From an uncultured Prevotellaceae bacterium (GTDB taxonomy: Bacteria > Bacteroidota > Bacteroidia > Bacteroidales > Muribaculaceae): a stretch of DNA of 64,000 nt. The notes under the pieces were generated by a model. The model had not been told where the DNA came from, searched no databases, and was given only the letters and a program-made list of their open reading frames with translations. Positions 44,059 to 53,219 of this stretch are shown here, in pieces. The stretch spans positions 44,306 through 108,305 of the forward strand of contig ONKU01000011.1 in NCBI GenBank assembly GCA_900318535.1. Direction: 5' to 3'. Position numbers and translations under genes: made by a program. Each line of letters begins with the position of its first letter. Position 1 is the first letter of the stretch.

Positions 44059-46864
44059 TAAACAGTCCCATCAGTTTACCAGCCTGCTGCTCATATAGGT
44101 CGTTATTATCAAACCAATACTCTCTCAACATAGGAAGCACATCAAACTCGATCGTGTTCTTAAGCCACTCTTCAGTGATGTGTTCTTGATTGCAAAAATA
44201 GCTGTGACCAATGCAGAATCCATCGCCTAATGAATCATCATCAGCAATGATAAGATTCAATGATTTAATCGCTTCAATAACCTGATCAAATAACGGGCTG
44301 TTTTGGCCTTTCTGGTATTGAATGAAACCATCAGAATCAAATCCAGGTTTCATGTCAAAGAAACTGAAACGCCTACGTAAAGCATAATCAATCATCGCTA
44401 GACTTCGATCGGCAGTGTTCATCATGCCGATAATATATAAGTTAGACGGAACATCGAACGGCTCATCACTATATGCTAGCTTTACAGTTTCTCCACGATA
44501 GTCATTTTCAATCAGCATTAGCAGCTCTCCAAAGATCTTACTCATATTCCCTCGGTTGATTTCATCGATGATAAAGAAATATGGTCTATCTGGATCGGCT
44601 TTTGCTTGTTTGCAGAATTTATAGAAGACTCCTTTCTTCAAGAAAAACCCTCCTTCTTCATTGGGCTTATATCCCATAATGAAGTCCTCATAGGCATAAC
44701 TTTGGTGGAACTGAATGAACTCCACTCTCGACGGATCCTTTTCTCCCATTATTGAATAAGCTAACCGTTTCGCTGAAAATGTTTTTCCAACGCCGGGGGC
44801 ACCTTGAAGAATGATGTTTTTCTTTGACAACAGTAGGGCCTTCATACGACGATACGATTCTTTCGGGAGATAAACTTCATTCAAGAAATCGTCTTCGGTG
44901 TATTTAGCATTATTTTTCTCTTCAACTTTGGGGTTATATTCCCTGATTACATCCATCAACGTATTAAACTCGTCTTCAGTCAACTTATAAAATGACCCTT
45001 GAGAGTTTTTTAAATACTCCATCTCCGATAAGTCTGGGATTGGACGAAAGGTCGAGAAATCTATTGGTGACGGAAGCGACTCCGTTTTCTGAAAGATTAT
45101 TCTCTTGCCGTCATTAGCTTTAGCCACTTCGGCTAGAGCAACAATTTGTTTTGTGGGGGTGGATTCATATCCAATAACAATATCTCCCTCTTTTGCATCC
45201 AAGAAATTCTGGAAGATACGACGTTTGTTACCATTGTCGTTATATAAAGTATAGCCTTTAATGTCTCCCACTTTCATGTCGCTTATACTCCATATCTTGG
45301 GGTTTGCAACGAGCCACCAATATCTTTTAGTAGACGATGAATCAGAGTTCTTACTATCGAAAAGGTTCTCCAGATCCGTCACATAATTTGGATATTTGGT
45401 AATGTCCGTCAAAGTTTTCATAACGGTCTGGTGAGGTGCATCCCACTCACCGATATGGGTCCATTCAACAGAACGAATATTGCAGAAGTCATACGAAGTA
45501 TCATACTGATAATCTCCTGTAACAATGCCCCTTCCAAGGATTTTAGATTTCCCTTGTTTAACGATAATGACATCTCCTGGTTTCATTACTTTAGTAAACT
45601 CCCATACAGCCAGCCTGTCGTTAGTAAAGGAGCTATTCTTGTCGTTATAGACTTCTTGCATTTTTGCTCCCACTTCTTCTATGCTGTTGTATTGCGATAA
45701 ATCGCCCATATCTGACCAGCCAATACAAATGAGTTTCTTCTCTTGACAAAGGGACCACATAGAAGCATTCTCACCAGGGGCATACATCCAATATCTGATA
45801 TCTGAGTTCGTGTCTGAATCTGAAGCAAGAGCAGACTCTATTTTTTCTACTTTTTCACCAACAAGATCATCCAACTGATGCAATTCATCAATGAGAATAT
45901 CTGCAAGATCTTCTATCGAATCAGCTGAAATGTCCCAGCCGTCATTATTTATTCTAAAGCCTAAATTACCTTTTCCCCACGGGAATTCAGATAGCCCATC
46001 TATGTCCCTTAATGATTCAAACTGTTTTTTTGTACTCTTCTCTTCGCAATGAAGCTCAACGAAAACGGTTTCACCATCATGATTGGCTTTTGCAGACTTA
46101 TCCCAACATAATTCATAATGACAGTCTGACGAATTCAGTTTGTTATTATTGGTTCCGATCCAGATGTAGTTGCGTCCGCCTTGATTTGCTTTCAGCCTAT
46201 CATCATGCTTAAGTTTTTCTCGTACTACGCTCTTTAATTGCCTGGATAGCTCTTTAGTATTGTTCGATAATAAAGCGTATAAATCATCATGATACTGATA
46301 AATATCTTTGCCGTTTCTCCGATCTATCAAAAAATATTGAATATCTGAGATTTCCTTCTGCTCAGGCTTATCCATACCAAGTTCTTTGGCAATGGCATTA
46401 AGCCATTCTCGCTTGTAGATGGGTATCAATGTTTCATCAGAGTACAAGTAGGCAATCTTCCACTTGAACACATCACCAAGTTCGTCAATAGCATCAATTT
46501 CCTCAAAATCACCTTTTGATGCAAGCTCAGCTACTCTCACTACGGCATCCCTGACGACAATATAAGCATCTTGTGCTGTCTCTTTATTATACTTTCTGTA
46601 CCAGGCATATTGGTCATCAGCTTGCATGTAAGCGGCATTAGGCTTATTGATATACTTATAAATGCCGAACTTGAAAGAGGAGCCCCCTTTCATCGAACCT
46701 ATCGCTTGCGTTTTGATTTCAATCCAATAACAGAACGTATCAACTAAGTCAACTTCATGGAGGTTGGTATACTTCTCCAAAGGCATTTCTTTTAGATACT
46801 CAAGAGGAAACACCTCTTGAAACTGCTTGTATAACTCTCGCCGTGCTTTAATTGTGTCTGCCAT
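44051..46864 (-). CDS. mcrB: McrB-like AAA+ subunit with two EVE-type reader domains
   Basis: 937 residues. N-terminal about 1-345 is helical with a restriction-like LHEVDLVDTFCYWIEIKTQ segment (possibly a nuclease-fold relic). About 357-500 is one EVE/PUA-like domain (RYWMYAPGENASMW, CIGWSDMGD, VIIVKQGKSKILGRG). About 514-640 is a second (RYWWLVANPKIW, DIVIGYESTPTKQIVALAEV). About 670-880 is the McrB AAA+ motor: Walker A LQGAPGVGKTFSA, Walker B FFIIDEINRGN, sensor MMNTADRS, RRRFSFFDM. EVE domains bind modified cytosine, so the target is probably 5mC/5hmC-type DNA. It precedes mcrC. A TATATTTG -7 box (minus, 46953-46960) lies about 90 bp upstream. Confidence 0.9.
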   Translation of the reverse strand: MADTIKARRELYKQFQEVFPLEYLKEMPLEKYTNLHEVDLVDTFCYWIEIKTQAIGSMKGGSSFKFGIYKYINKPNAAYMQADDQYAWYRKYNKETAQDAYIVVRDAVVRVAELASKGDFEEIDAIDELGDVFKWKIAYLYSDETLIPIYKREWLNAIAKELGMDKPEQKEISDIQYFLIDRRNGKDIYQYHDDLYALLSNNTKELSRQLKSVVREKLKHDDRLKANQGGRNYIWIGTNNNKLNSSDCHYELCWDKSAKANHDGETVFVELHCEEKSTKKQFESLRDIDGLSEFPWGKGNLGFRINNDGWDISADSIEDLADILIDELHQLDDLVGEKVEKIESALASDSDTNSDIRYWMYAPGENASMWSLCQEKKLICIGWSDMGDLSQYNSIEEVGAKMQEVYNDKNSSFTNDRLAVWEFTKVMKPGDVIIVKQGKSKILGRGIVTGDYQYDTSYDFCNIRSVEWTHIGEWDAPHQTVMKTLTDITKYPNYVTDLENLFDSKNSDSSSTKRYWWLVANPKIWSISDMKVGDIKGYTLYNDNGNKRRIFQNFLDAKEGDIVIGYESTPTKQIVALAEVAKANDGKRIIFQKTESLPSPIDFSTFRPIPDLSEMEYLKNSQGSFYKLTEDEFNTLMDVIREYNPKVEEKNNAKYTEDDFLNEVYLPKESYRRMKALLLSKKNIILQGAPGVGKTFSAKRLAYSIMGEKDPSRVEFIQFHQSYAYEDFIMGYKPNEEGGFFLKKGVFYKFCKQAKADPDRPYFFIIDEINRGNMSKIFGELLMLIENDYRGETVKLAYSDEPFDVPSNLYIIGMMNTADRSLAMIDYALRRRFSFFDMKPGFDSDGFIQYQKGQNSPLFDQVIEAIKSLNLIIADDDSLGDGFCIGHSYFCNQEHITEEWLKNTIEFDVLPMLREYWFDNNDLYEQQAGKLMGLFND

Positions 46865-47084
46865 AATTGGTCTATGATATGTTGGTGATTATTTGTTTCT
46901 TCTTTTGTATGTTAGTCGTTGACAAATCTTGTTGTTTTAGTCTAGATGCCCACAAATATACGTATTATTCTAACTAAGTGAACTGGTATGGAGTGGAATT
47001 TGCACGTTTTTGGAAAGTGACTCTCACATTTTATTTCGTCATGCCAGTATTTCATACAAACTAATTGTTATGAGTAATGAGATA

Positions 47085-49334
47085 TCATTTCTTATTTTTC
47101 TTTTGATAATTCTTAGCTTTTATCATGTTTTGAATAATATGTAATGTTCTTTCATTTTCATTACATTTATTATCTTTATTATCAGTATCCTTTTTATTAC
47201 TCCATTCATTGACATAATCCACAAAAGTGTTATTGAAAAAAACTCTGAATATAATCCTTCTTTTTTCTATAAATGACGAATTAATTTTCGACGTAAGTTC
47301 TATTAATTCATTTAATGTATTGACATCGATGTGAATTATCAGCAATGGAGTTGTCAAACAATTATATAAGTAATCAATTGATTCTTTTATATCTTCTATT
47401 TTATTGAAGCCTAGACCAATATGTATAGTATAAACATTATCAATTTCGTGAGGGATTTGCTGTACATAATTAGGGTAAACAAACAATTCTCTCCTAATCT
47501 GATACCTTTCCATGCTTCCAGCTATATTATTCATACTTTTAAACATTAATCTCTCAGATATTAAATCATTATTAGTAATTTCTATAATGTTTTTTTCTAT
47601 ATCACTAATTAAATATCTGATTTTATAAATCGTATTAGTGTAAGGATTATCATAGAAAGCAAGAAACACATCCAAAATCTTGTTAATATTATTATAGTAA
47701 TAATGGTATTTAAATAACTTCTCTATATTATGTTCTTTACTATCATTAAGACTGATATTAAAATAATCGTCTATAATAGCATACTGATTTCTCAAACGGC
47801 GTAAAAACATTTCCCATAATTCATAAATCAAATGACATAGATATTTAGAATCTGCAAATGCTTTTTTATTGGGATTTGGAGATAGTTTTTTTATTTGGTT
47901 AATCTTATGGTTAATGGCTATATCACTAAAATCTTCTTCCGTCTTGGAATAGAGAAAATCTAAATAGTTTATGCAATCTAAAAGTTTCTTGTTATTATAT
48001 AATCTATATATATCTGCATGAAAACTCTTCGCCATATCGAGGCCTTTGGCTATGTATTGTTTTCCTGGGTGCTCAAAAGAATCAATTGCCAAGAAAAACT
48101 CCCAAAAACTTCTATGTGAGAATTTTCTTTCTCCATTACTAGTTCGATTGACCAAAGACCGTTCTTCATATGAGTAAGGATCCTTTTCATAACCATTATT
48201 TACTATAAATCTGTTATATTGGAATTCTGATAAAAACAATTCTTTAGATGCGCGCCATTGGTCATACATATAGATTGCCAAACATTTGGAAAAAGATATC
48301 AGTTGTGCTTTCGTAACATCGGTGTTAATCTCGATTTCTCTTTCAAACCATTTTTCAATAATTCTATAATAAATTTCAACAGTTGTAATGTTATCATTAC
48401 CATTATCATTTAGGTCTATTAGGTCATCCATGAACGATAGTACCATGGGGCGTGACATGATATCTATGCTTTTATTGGCAATGTTTCGTGCTTTTCTATA
48501 AATATCTGGAGCAGATCCGTATTTTTCTTTTAGATATGTATCTACTTCATTATCATTAAAAGGAGAGATATAAATCCTATTATATTGGATTCTTCTATTA
48601 TTGGATGCCCCACTAACTGGTATGCTCCATGTGTGTGGCTCATTTTCAGCATCTTTATAAAATTGTGTTCTACAAGTTATGATGACAAACCTAAAGTCAT
48701 GGGATACACTTTCTAAATCCTTCATGAATGCAGCTAAATCTTTAGAGGCTTGAATGTTTTCATCAAGAGCATCTAATAATAGAATAGATTGATTTACTCT
48801 TCCATCTTTTATTTTGCTAATATCTTCAATGACTTTAGGATTAGCTAATGATTTAATATATATAGGATAAGTATTTTTTCTAAGCCTACATTTTTTAATA
48901 TATTTATAAAAAAGAGCAGCCAGAAATGTTGATTTGCCCATCCCTGAACCACCCATTATTATGTAGCGATTCTTGTCGAATGAGTCAGCCTTCGATTCAA
49001 ATTCAACCAATAGTTTTTTTAATAATGAAAAACGACTAGAGGAAATAAGAATATTCTCGCCATCATGGGGCGGTTCATATTGCCCCATAGTAGGTATATA
49101 TTTTTTGGATTTAATTAGTTTTATTTTCTCGTTATCGGCGATTTCGCTTAACTTTGAGATTTCGTTTTTGCGCCACGTTTTTTTTCTTATTATTTTTATT
49201 ATTCTTTTTATTATCCAAATAATAAAAGAGATAATCGCAGTAGCAATAGTTACCACACTTGCAACTCGCCCTAACGGATCTTCTGTGAAGAACTCCGATA
49301 CAGCATTAATGATATTTGAGAAGTCAAAATCCAT
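47085..49334 (-). CDS. Membrane-anchored NACHT-type NTPase
   Basis: 749 residues. One membrane segment near residues 23-46 (VASVVTIATAIISFIIWIIK), a basic linker, then a STAND/NACHT core: Walker A IIMGGSGMGKSTFL (128-141), Walker B SILLLDALDEN (183-193), sensor FVIITCRTQF (217-226). The remaining 450 residues are helical with no recognisable repeat and could be the sensing part. Bacterial NACHT proteins include antiphage sensors. It stands alone in its transcription unit, next to mcrBC. A defence function is inferred. The gene is AT-rich compared with the polysaccharide locus. Confidence 0.8.
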   Translation of the reverse strand: MDFDFSNIINAVSEFFTEDPLGRVASVVTIATAIISFIIWIIKRIIKIIRKKTWRKNEISKLSEIADNEKIKLIKSKKYIPTMGQYEPPHDGENILISSSRFSLLKKLLVEFESKADSFDKNRYIIMGGSGMGKSTFLAALFYKYIKKCRLRKNTYPIYIKSLANPKVIEDISKIKDGRVNQSILLLDALDENIQASKDLAAFMKDLESVSHDFRFVIITCRTQFYKDAENEPHTWSIPVSGASNNRRIQYNRIYISPFNDNEVDTYLKEKYGSAPDIYRKARNIANKSIDIMSRPMVLSFMDDLIDLNDNGNDNITTVEIYYRIIEKWFEREIEINTDVTKAQLISFSKCLAIYMYDQWRASKELFLSEFQYNRFIVNNGYEKDPYSYEERSLVNRTSNGERKFSHRSFWEFFLAIDSFEHPGKQYIAKGLDMAKSFHADIYRLYNNKKLLDCINYLDFLYSKTEEDFSDIAINHKINQIKKLSPNPNKKAFADSKYLCHLIYELWEMFLRRLRNQYAIIDDYFNISLNDSKEHNIEKLFKYHYYYNNINKILDVFLAFYDNPYTNTIYKIRYLISDIEKNIIEITNNDLISERLMFKSMNNIAGSMERYQIRRELFVYPNYVQQIPHEIDNVYTIHIGLGFNKIEDIKESIDYLYNCLTTPLLIIHIDVNTLNELIELTSKINSSFIEKRRIIFRVFFNNTFVDYVNEWSNKKDTDNKDNKCNENERTLHIIQNMIKAKNYQKKNKK

Positions 49335-49357
49335 ATGGTTTCAGCTTTATTATATCG

Positions 49358-49388
49358 CAAAGATACAGATAATAATGTGAATTTCAAA
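49358..49388 (-). promoter_or_regulatory. Promoter of the NACHT gene
   Basis: Minus strand TTTG (49385-49388), 19 bp, TATCTTTG (49358-49365), 24 bp before the ATG. Close to the consensus. Confidence 0.65.
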
Positions 49389-49485
49389 AAATGCCACCTT
49401 TAGACGGTTGTGGGGTGGGTGAAATAGCACTAATTTTGCAGTCGAAACCCAACTTAGATGGAATCAAGGGGTTCTGCCCGAAAAC

Positions 49486-49680
49486 TTGTCTGCCGAACGT
49501 GTACACATTTCCCGGCGGTCCTTACGAAAAGCTAATCCCTCCATCTATTTAATTGACAAGGGCTGTATGCTGCACGAATCTGGTTATAATGTCCATTGTA
49601 AATCCTTCCTGGTCTATGGTGAGCGCCCCTGTACGATCTCTCATGCAGCCTTGTCAACGGTTTCTTATAAAGGCTCATGA
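49486..49680 (+). CDS. Doubtful 64-codon ORF overlapping the small HTH gene
   Basis: Opens with a TTG start, so the N-terminus is uncertain. It ends in TGA overlapping the ATG of the HTH gene (ATGA), the form of translational coupling. A TAATTTTG box lies at 49430-49437. The peptide (KANPSIYLIDKGCMLHESGY) resembles nothing I know. An inverted pair, TTGACAAGGGCTGTA and TGCAGCCTTGTCAA, lies within it, so this DNA may be regulatory instead. Confidence 0.3.
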   Translation: MSAERVHISRRSLRKANPSIYLIDKGCMLHESGYNVHCKSFLVYGERPCTISHAALSTVSYKGS

Positions 49681-49874
49681 TTATGGACATCGCAACTTCT
49701 ATAACAAAACTAAGAACCAGCAGACTCTATACGAGAAAGGCGCTGGCTGAGAAAGCAGGGATTAACCTTCGGCACCTTATCGCTGTTGAGGATGGTAGAG
49801 AAGAAGCTACTCAACAGGATATAGAGGCCATTAGTCGAGTATTCCATGTAAAACCGGAAGATTGGTTAAAGTGA
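49677..49874 (+). CDS. Small XRE-type HTH regulator
   Basis: 65 residues (start ATG at 49677 or 49683), almost nothing but a helix-turn-helix: SITKLRTSRLYTRKALAEKA, LRHLIAVEDGREEAT, and VFHVKPEDWLK. It could repress its own unit. The 81-residue gene follows after one base. Small XRE plus small partner gene is a layout of antitoxin-toxin pairs and of restriction controllers; which one is not decidable here. Confidence 0.75.
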   Translation: MIMDIATSITKLRTSRLYTRKALAEKAGINLRHLIAVEDGREEATQQDIEAISRVFHVKPEDWLK

Positions 49875-49875
49875 G

Positions 49876-50121
49876 ATGGAATGCTATGTGATAACGACCC
49901 ACCTGATAGATAACCCCAAGATTACTTTCTACTACAGGGGAACAGCTAATGAGGAAGGTGTATCTTTCGCCATGAATACTATAGTGGGATTTGATATCTC
50001 AGATGCAACGGTTTTACACAATAAAGAGGATGCCATTCAACTTTGTGAGAAGCTGAACGAGGATGAAGATAGTCTACTCAAGTATGGTTTTGAGGCGTTC
50101 GTTGTTGAAAAAACGGAGTAG
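49876..50121 (+). CDS. 81-residue partner of the small HTH gene, unrecognised
   Basis: 81 residues, a short alpha/beta protein: MECYVITTHLIDNPKITFYY, a middle SFAMNTIVGFDIS and a C-terminal helix (EDAIQLCEKLNEDEDS). One base separates it from the HTH gene, so they are cotranscribed. It contains no toxin motif that I recognise. Confidence 0.6.
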   Translation: MECYVITTHLIDNPKITFYYRGTANEEGVSFAMNTIVGFDISDATVLHNKEDAIQLCEKLNEDEDSLLKYGFEAFVVEKTE

Positions 50122-50220
50122 ACTGTTACAGCAAAACGGACTATGTTGTTACAGATATGATGCTTTTGGGGGACTGAATGAACGGCTAAGTTCCTGAATA
50201 TGCAGCTTACCCTTTTATGA

Positions 50221-50469
50221 TTATATCTTAATGATGTTATTCTCGTCAATAACTTGCAACTTGTTTTGATCGTCCAGCGGGATCCAAACAAGTTCACGAA
50301 CAGAACCTTCCACACTGGGCGCAACTTTAGGTACAATCATATCTTGCCTTACTCGTTGACTGCCGTGTAAGAATTTACGCCAGTCCTCCAAACTCATCTC
50401 AACAATGAAGAAGCTTGGTTTTACTGCTTTGTAGTATATGAGTGCAATTGCTACTTTCATAATAATCAA
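50221..50469 (-). CDS. 82-residue unknown, last gene before the MORC operon
   Basis: 82 residues (or 78 from the second ATG, MKVAIALIYYKAVKPSFFIV), ending in DENNIIKI. It is on the same strand as the EVE-HNH gene, 36 bp after it, and could be the ninth gene of that operon. No family recognised. Confidence 0.5.
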   Translation of the reverse strand: MIIMKVAIALIYYKAVKPSFFIVEMSLEDWRKFLHGSQRVRQDMIVPKVAPSVEGSVRELVWIPLDDQNKLQVIDENNIIKI

Positions 50470-50505
50470 TTATAGTTAGTCATAAATGTCGCTAAATCCT
50501 TCAAA

Positions 50506-51753
50506 TTATTCCGTTTTAGACTGAAGAACACTTTGTAATTCTTCGATGGACATCAGGTGGCCATTAACTGTTCGATGAAGCATAGCATGGCAGTTTGGGC
50601 AGACAGGGATGAGATCTTTTACGGGATCCACCACATAGCCCTCTCCAATCGTTGAAATGGGAACTAAATGATGAACGTGGATGAATCCTTCTCCAATCTC
50701 ACCATACTTTTTACCAAAATCTAAACCGCAGACATGGCAATAACATCCATGAGCCTCTATGCATTGCCTCCTCGCTTCTGGGTTTCGCTCATACTGATTA
50801 ACTATCAGAGTTTTCTTAGCACCCTCTATTAATTCTTCAGGGTTCTCAATTTCCTCGTAATCAAGATGGTCTCCTTCTATGTCCCCAATGACTGAAAGTA
50901 TATATGATAGTAATTGCTCATTTGGCTTTTGAGGTGACATTATGGAACCTTTTAAACCATGCTTCTTTAGAGTGTCAAAATCCAGTTCTCGCAAATAGAT
51001 CTCCTTTATATGCTTCAAACGAGTACAATATTGGTATGTGATGGGCCCAGGAGGATTGACTGAATAAGCACTATCATCGATGGCTTCTGATACCGGGACA
51101 TTGGTCCTGGTGACTTCTGTTATATGCCTAATGGTTGATTCCGGATGTGAACAATAGATGAGTACGATATCCCCAACGTTAAGATTGTTCTTGTTCTTAT
51201 TCTGCCAATCGATATACTCGTTGTCCCTGAAGAAGTCATGCAATCGGAACTCATTTTCATTAGAAGGGAAAATCCAGTATTTCCTCAACTCGGCTTTATT
51301 GTAGAAGCTGCTGAAGACTTGCTTTATCAACAATAAATCTGAAATGATTTGATCAAAAACAATGTTCCATCGCTTTGGTTCGTCTATTTCCAAATGGCGG
51401 ATAAGAGCGGCTTCTCCTTTTGTATTTAGTCTCTTCCAATTAAGCTGCCTACCTATCAGAGATTCAATTCTCTCCTTATAACGGTTATAATAGATATCCC
51501 AGGTATCGACATCCCTAAAATAGGCTGCTACAGAAATCTCTTGCTTGTTGAAATTAATCCCGGCACAAAGATGGTACGGCCCCATTGAAACAGCAAAGTC
51601 CTGGTAATATCTCACATCTGCGTATGGGTGCGGCTTGAACTCAGCACAAAAAGCTTCATCTTGTGCTGAATAGTCATTAAACCGCTTCCAGAATCGTTGA
51701 TATTGGCGTTGTAGTTCAGTTTGTGGTTTTATTTTGACTTCTTTGATAGCCAT
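50506..51753 (-). CDS. DUF4268-EVE-HNH endonuclease
   Basis: 415 residues in three parts: about 15-148 DUF4268 (FWKRFNDYSAQDEAF, GPYHLCAGINFNKQEISVAA); about 155-260 an EVE-type modified-base reader (KYWIFPSNENEFRLHDFF, VGDIVLIYCSHPESTIRHI); about 335-395 an HNH nuclease with a CHVCGLDF zinc pair, HVHHLVPI and VCPNCHAMLH. EVE-HNH nucleases are modification-dependent restriction enzymes. It lies last in the methyltransferase-MORC operon, so it may add a second cutting enzyme or police non-self modification. Confidence 0.88.
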   Translation of the reverse strand: MAIKEVKIKPQTELQRQYQRFWKRFNDYSAQDEAFCAEFKPHPYADVRYYQDFAVSMGPYHLCAGINFNKQEISVAAYFRDVDTWDIYYNRYKERIESLIGRQLNWKRLNTKGEAALIRHLEIDEPKRWNIVFDQIISDLLLIKQVFSSFYNKAELRKYWIFPSNENEFRLHDFFRDNEYIDWQNKNKNNLNVGDIVLIYCSHPESTIRHITEVTRTNVPVSEAIDDSAYSVNPPGPITYQYCTRLKHIKEIYLRELDFDTLKKHGLKGSIMSPQKPNEQLLSYILSVIGDIEGDHLDYEEIENPEELIEGAKKTLIVNQYERNPEARRQCIEAHGCYCHVCGLDFGKKYGEIGEGFIHVHHLVPISTIGEGYVVDPVKDLIPVCPNCHAMLHRTVNGHLMSIEELQSVLQSKTE

Positions 51754-51763
51754 AATAACTAAC

Positions 51764-52207
51764 TTATTTGTTGAGATAAATACCGATTAATATATTGCGT
51801 AGTTGTTGACGATTATCATCATTAAGCAATAAATCAAACAGTTCGCGATCAATTTCAGCATACTTATAGTAACGATGCAATGACTGGAGAGTATTAGCTA
51901 TAGGGATTACGCCCTCTTCCTTTGGAACAAGTTTCCAAAAGGGTTCGGAACGCATATAAAAGAAAGGCATTCCAATATTTGGGTGAAAATGGTCTAAATG
52001 AGACGCATAGAGAAGTGCGTTAGTAGCAAACGTTTCAATAAGTTCTTTACTCAAAGTAACTCGTGTAGAAGTGATTGTGCCTGTTTCCACTAGGTCGATT
52101 ACAGACAAAAGTAGCAAAGGTTTGTGAGGAGACAATTTATTTGCCACCTTATTAACTCTGAGGTTTAAGAAACAATATTGATAATATGCTAGGTCCCTAT
52201 ATGCCAA
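51764..52207 (-). CDS. Stand-alone ScoMcrA-type N-terminal/sulfur-binding-like domain
   Basis: 147 residues. The pattern 'LSPHKPLLLLSVIDLVETG ... FHPNIGMPFFYMRSEPFWKLVP' matches the N-terminal domains of COG3440 restriction enzymes such as ScoMcrA, which read modified (including phosphorothioated) DNA before an HNH. Here that domain stands alone, 10 bp upstream of the EVE-HNH gene, as if one enzyme were split in two. DNA-modification binding is a family-based inference. Confidence 0.6.
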   Translation of the reverse strand: MAYRDLAYYQYCFLNLRVNKVANKLSPHKPLLLLSVIDLVETGTITSTRVTLSKELIETFATNALLYASHLDHFHPNIGMPFFYMRSEPFWKLVPKEEGVIPIANTLQSLHRYYKYAEIDRELFDLLLNDDNRQQLRNILIGIYLNK

Positions 52208-52219
52208 TTTATTAAAAAA

Positions 52220-53212
52220 TTATGGCCTTACTATTTCAACATCCATATCAATATCAAACCGATCAGCCAATTCATCTAAAATATTCTTCTTGGTTTCAGT
52301 GCTGTGATAGCAATTTAAGTACGTATTTGGTGCGATGAGTTTCTGTGATCGGCTATACCTTTCGTTATCAGATAGTCTATCTGAAATCAAGGGGATCCCT
52401 ACAATCTTGCGATCATATTGTTTTGCCTTATCAACGCCAATATATAATATGGCCTCAATAAAAGTGCGCCAGGCGGCATTTCGTTCAATTACGGTTCCAT
52501 CTGGTAATGTAACACGAAGGTTAGTGCGAGGCCCTTGTTGCCTTTGGTTTGAGTATGAGGGGGTTGTATAGTGATCGCCGTCGGGCATAATGATTCTTAC
52601 TGATACCTGCTCGCCTAATTGTTTTGCGATTTTTTCAATAAGGCGCTTTTTAGCTCTCGTGCTACAGTTTGTCATTAGGTAATAACCTCCTATTTCGACC
52701 TGAGCATTAGCATATTTTTCATGTAATTTATCACTAACCAATGGATAATAGTTCATTTGAAGATTTAATGAGCGAACGCGTTCAATCCCAAATTTTTCAA
52801 TAGTATTTGCTAATACCTCTTTGGCTTTATTACTTTCGAAAACAGTACCGTCAGGAAACTCAACTATCAATCTCTTTTTCGTACTTGGCTCAGATTGGGC
52901 ATATTGTTGTATGTTTCCCTCAAGAATTGAGGACAATTCATCAGTTGAACTAACTACAACATCTTCCTGACGTAGTATGCTTATCTGAAGATCATCTTCA
53001 TCAGGTAGATAATTAATCTCTATTGTCAACGGCCGCTTAATATCTTTTATCTTGGACGAGACAGTTTCCCGAATCAATGGTATGACATTTTCATTGATAT
53101 ACTCGTCTTCAAGGTCCTCAATAGTTTGAAGTTGTGAACTTTCCGGTGATATGCCAGCTTGTTTGAGGATATCAAGAGCAAAATAGAGTTCGTCTAACGT
53201 GGGCTTTGCCAT
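52220..53212 (-). CDS. Unknown operon protein with two copies of a 98-residue module
   Basis: 330 residues, no known family. Residues 113-209 and 231-330 are two copies of one module: 'L.VtlPDGTVie......f...I...Gi......n ... PLiSD.L ... YLm...ST..KK.ildeiA...d..v.v.Iv'. The same module ends the 368-residue protein encoded 7 bp upstream. The N-terminal 110 residues are acidic and helical. No catalytic residues are obvious, so target recognition or subunit contact is more likely than cutting. Confidence 0.7.
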   Translation of the reverse strand: MAKPTLDELYFALDILKQAGISPESSQLQTIEDLEDEYINENVIPLIRETVSSKIKDIKRPLTIEINYLPDEDDLQISILRQEDVVVSSTDELSSILEGNIQQYAQSEPSTKKRLIVEFPDGTVFESNKAKEVLANTIEKFGIERVRSLNLQMNYYPLVSDKLHEKYANAQVEIGGYYLMTNCSTRAKKRLIEKIAKQLGEQVSVRIIMPDGDHYTTPSYSNQRQQGPRTNLRVTLPDGTVIERNAAWRTFIEAILYIGVDKAKQYDRKIVGIPLISDRLSDNERYSRSQKLIAPNTYLNCYHSTETKKNILDELADRFDIDMDVEIVRP

Positions 53213-53219
53213 AATTATT

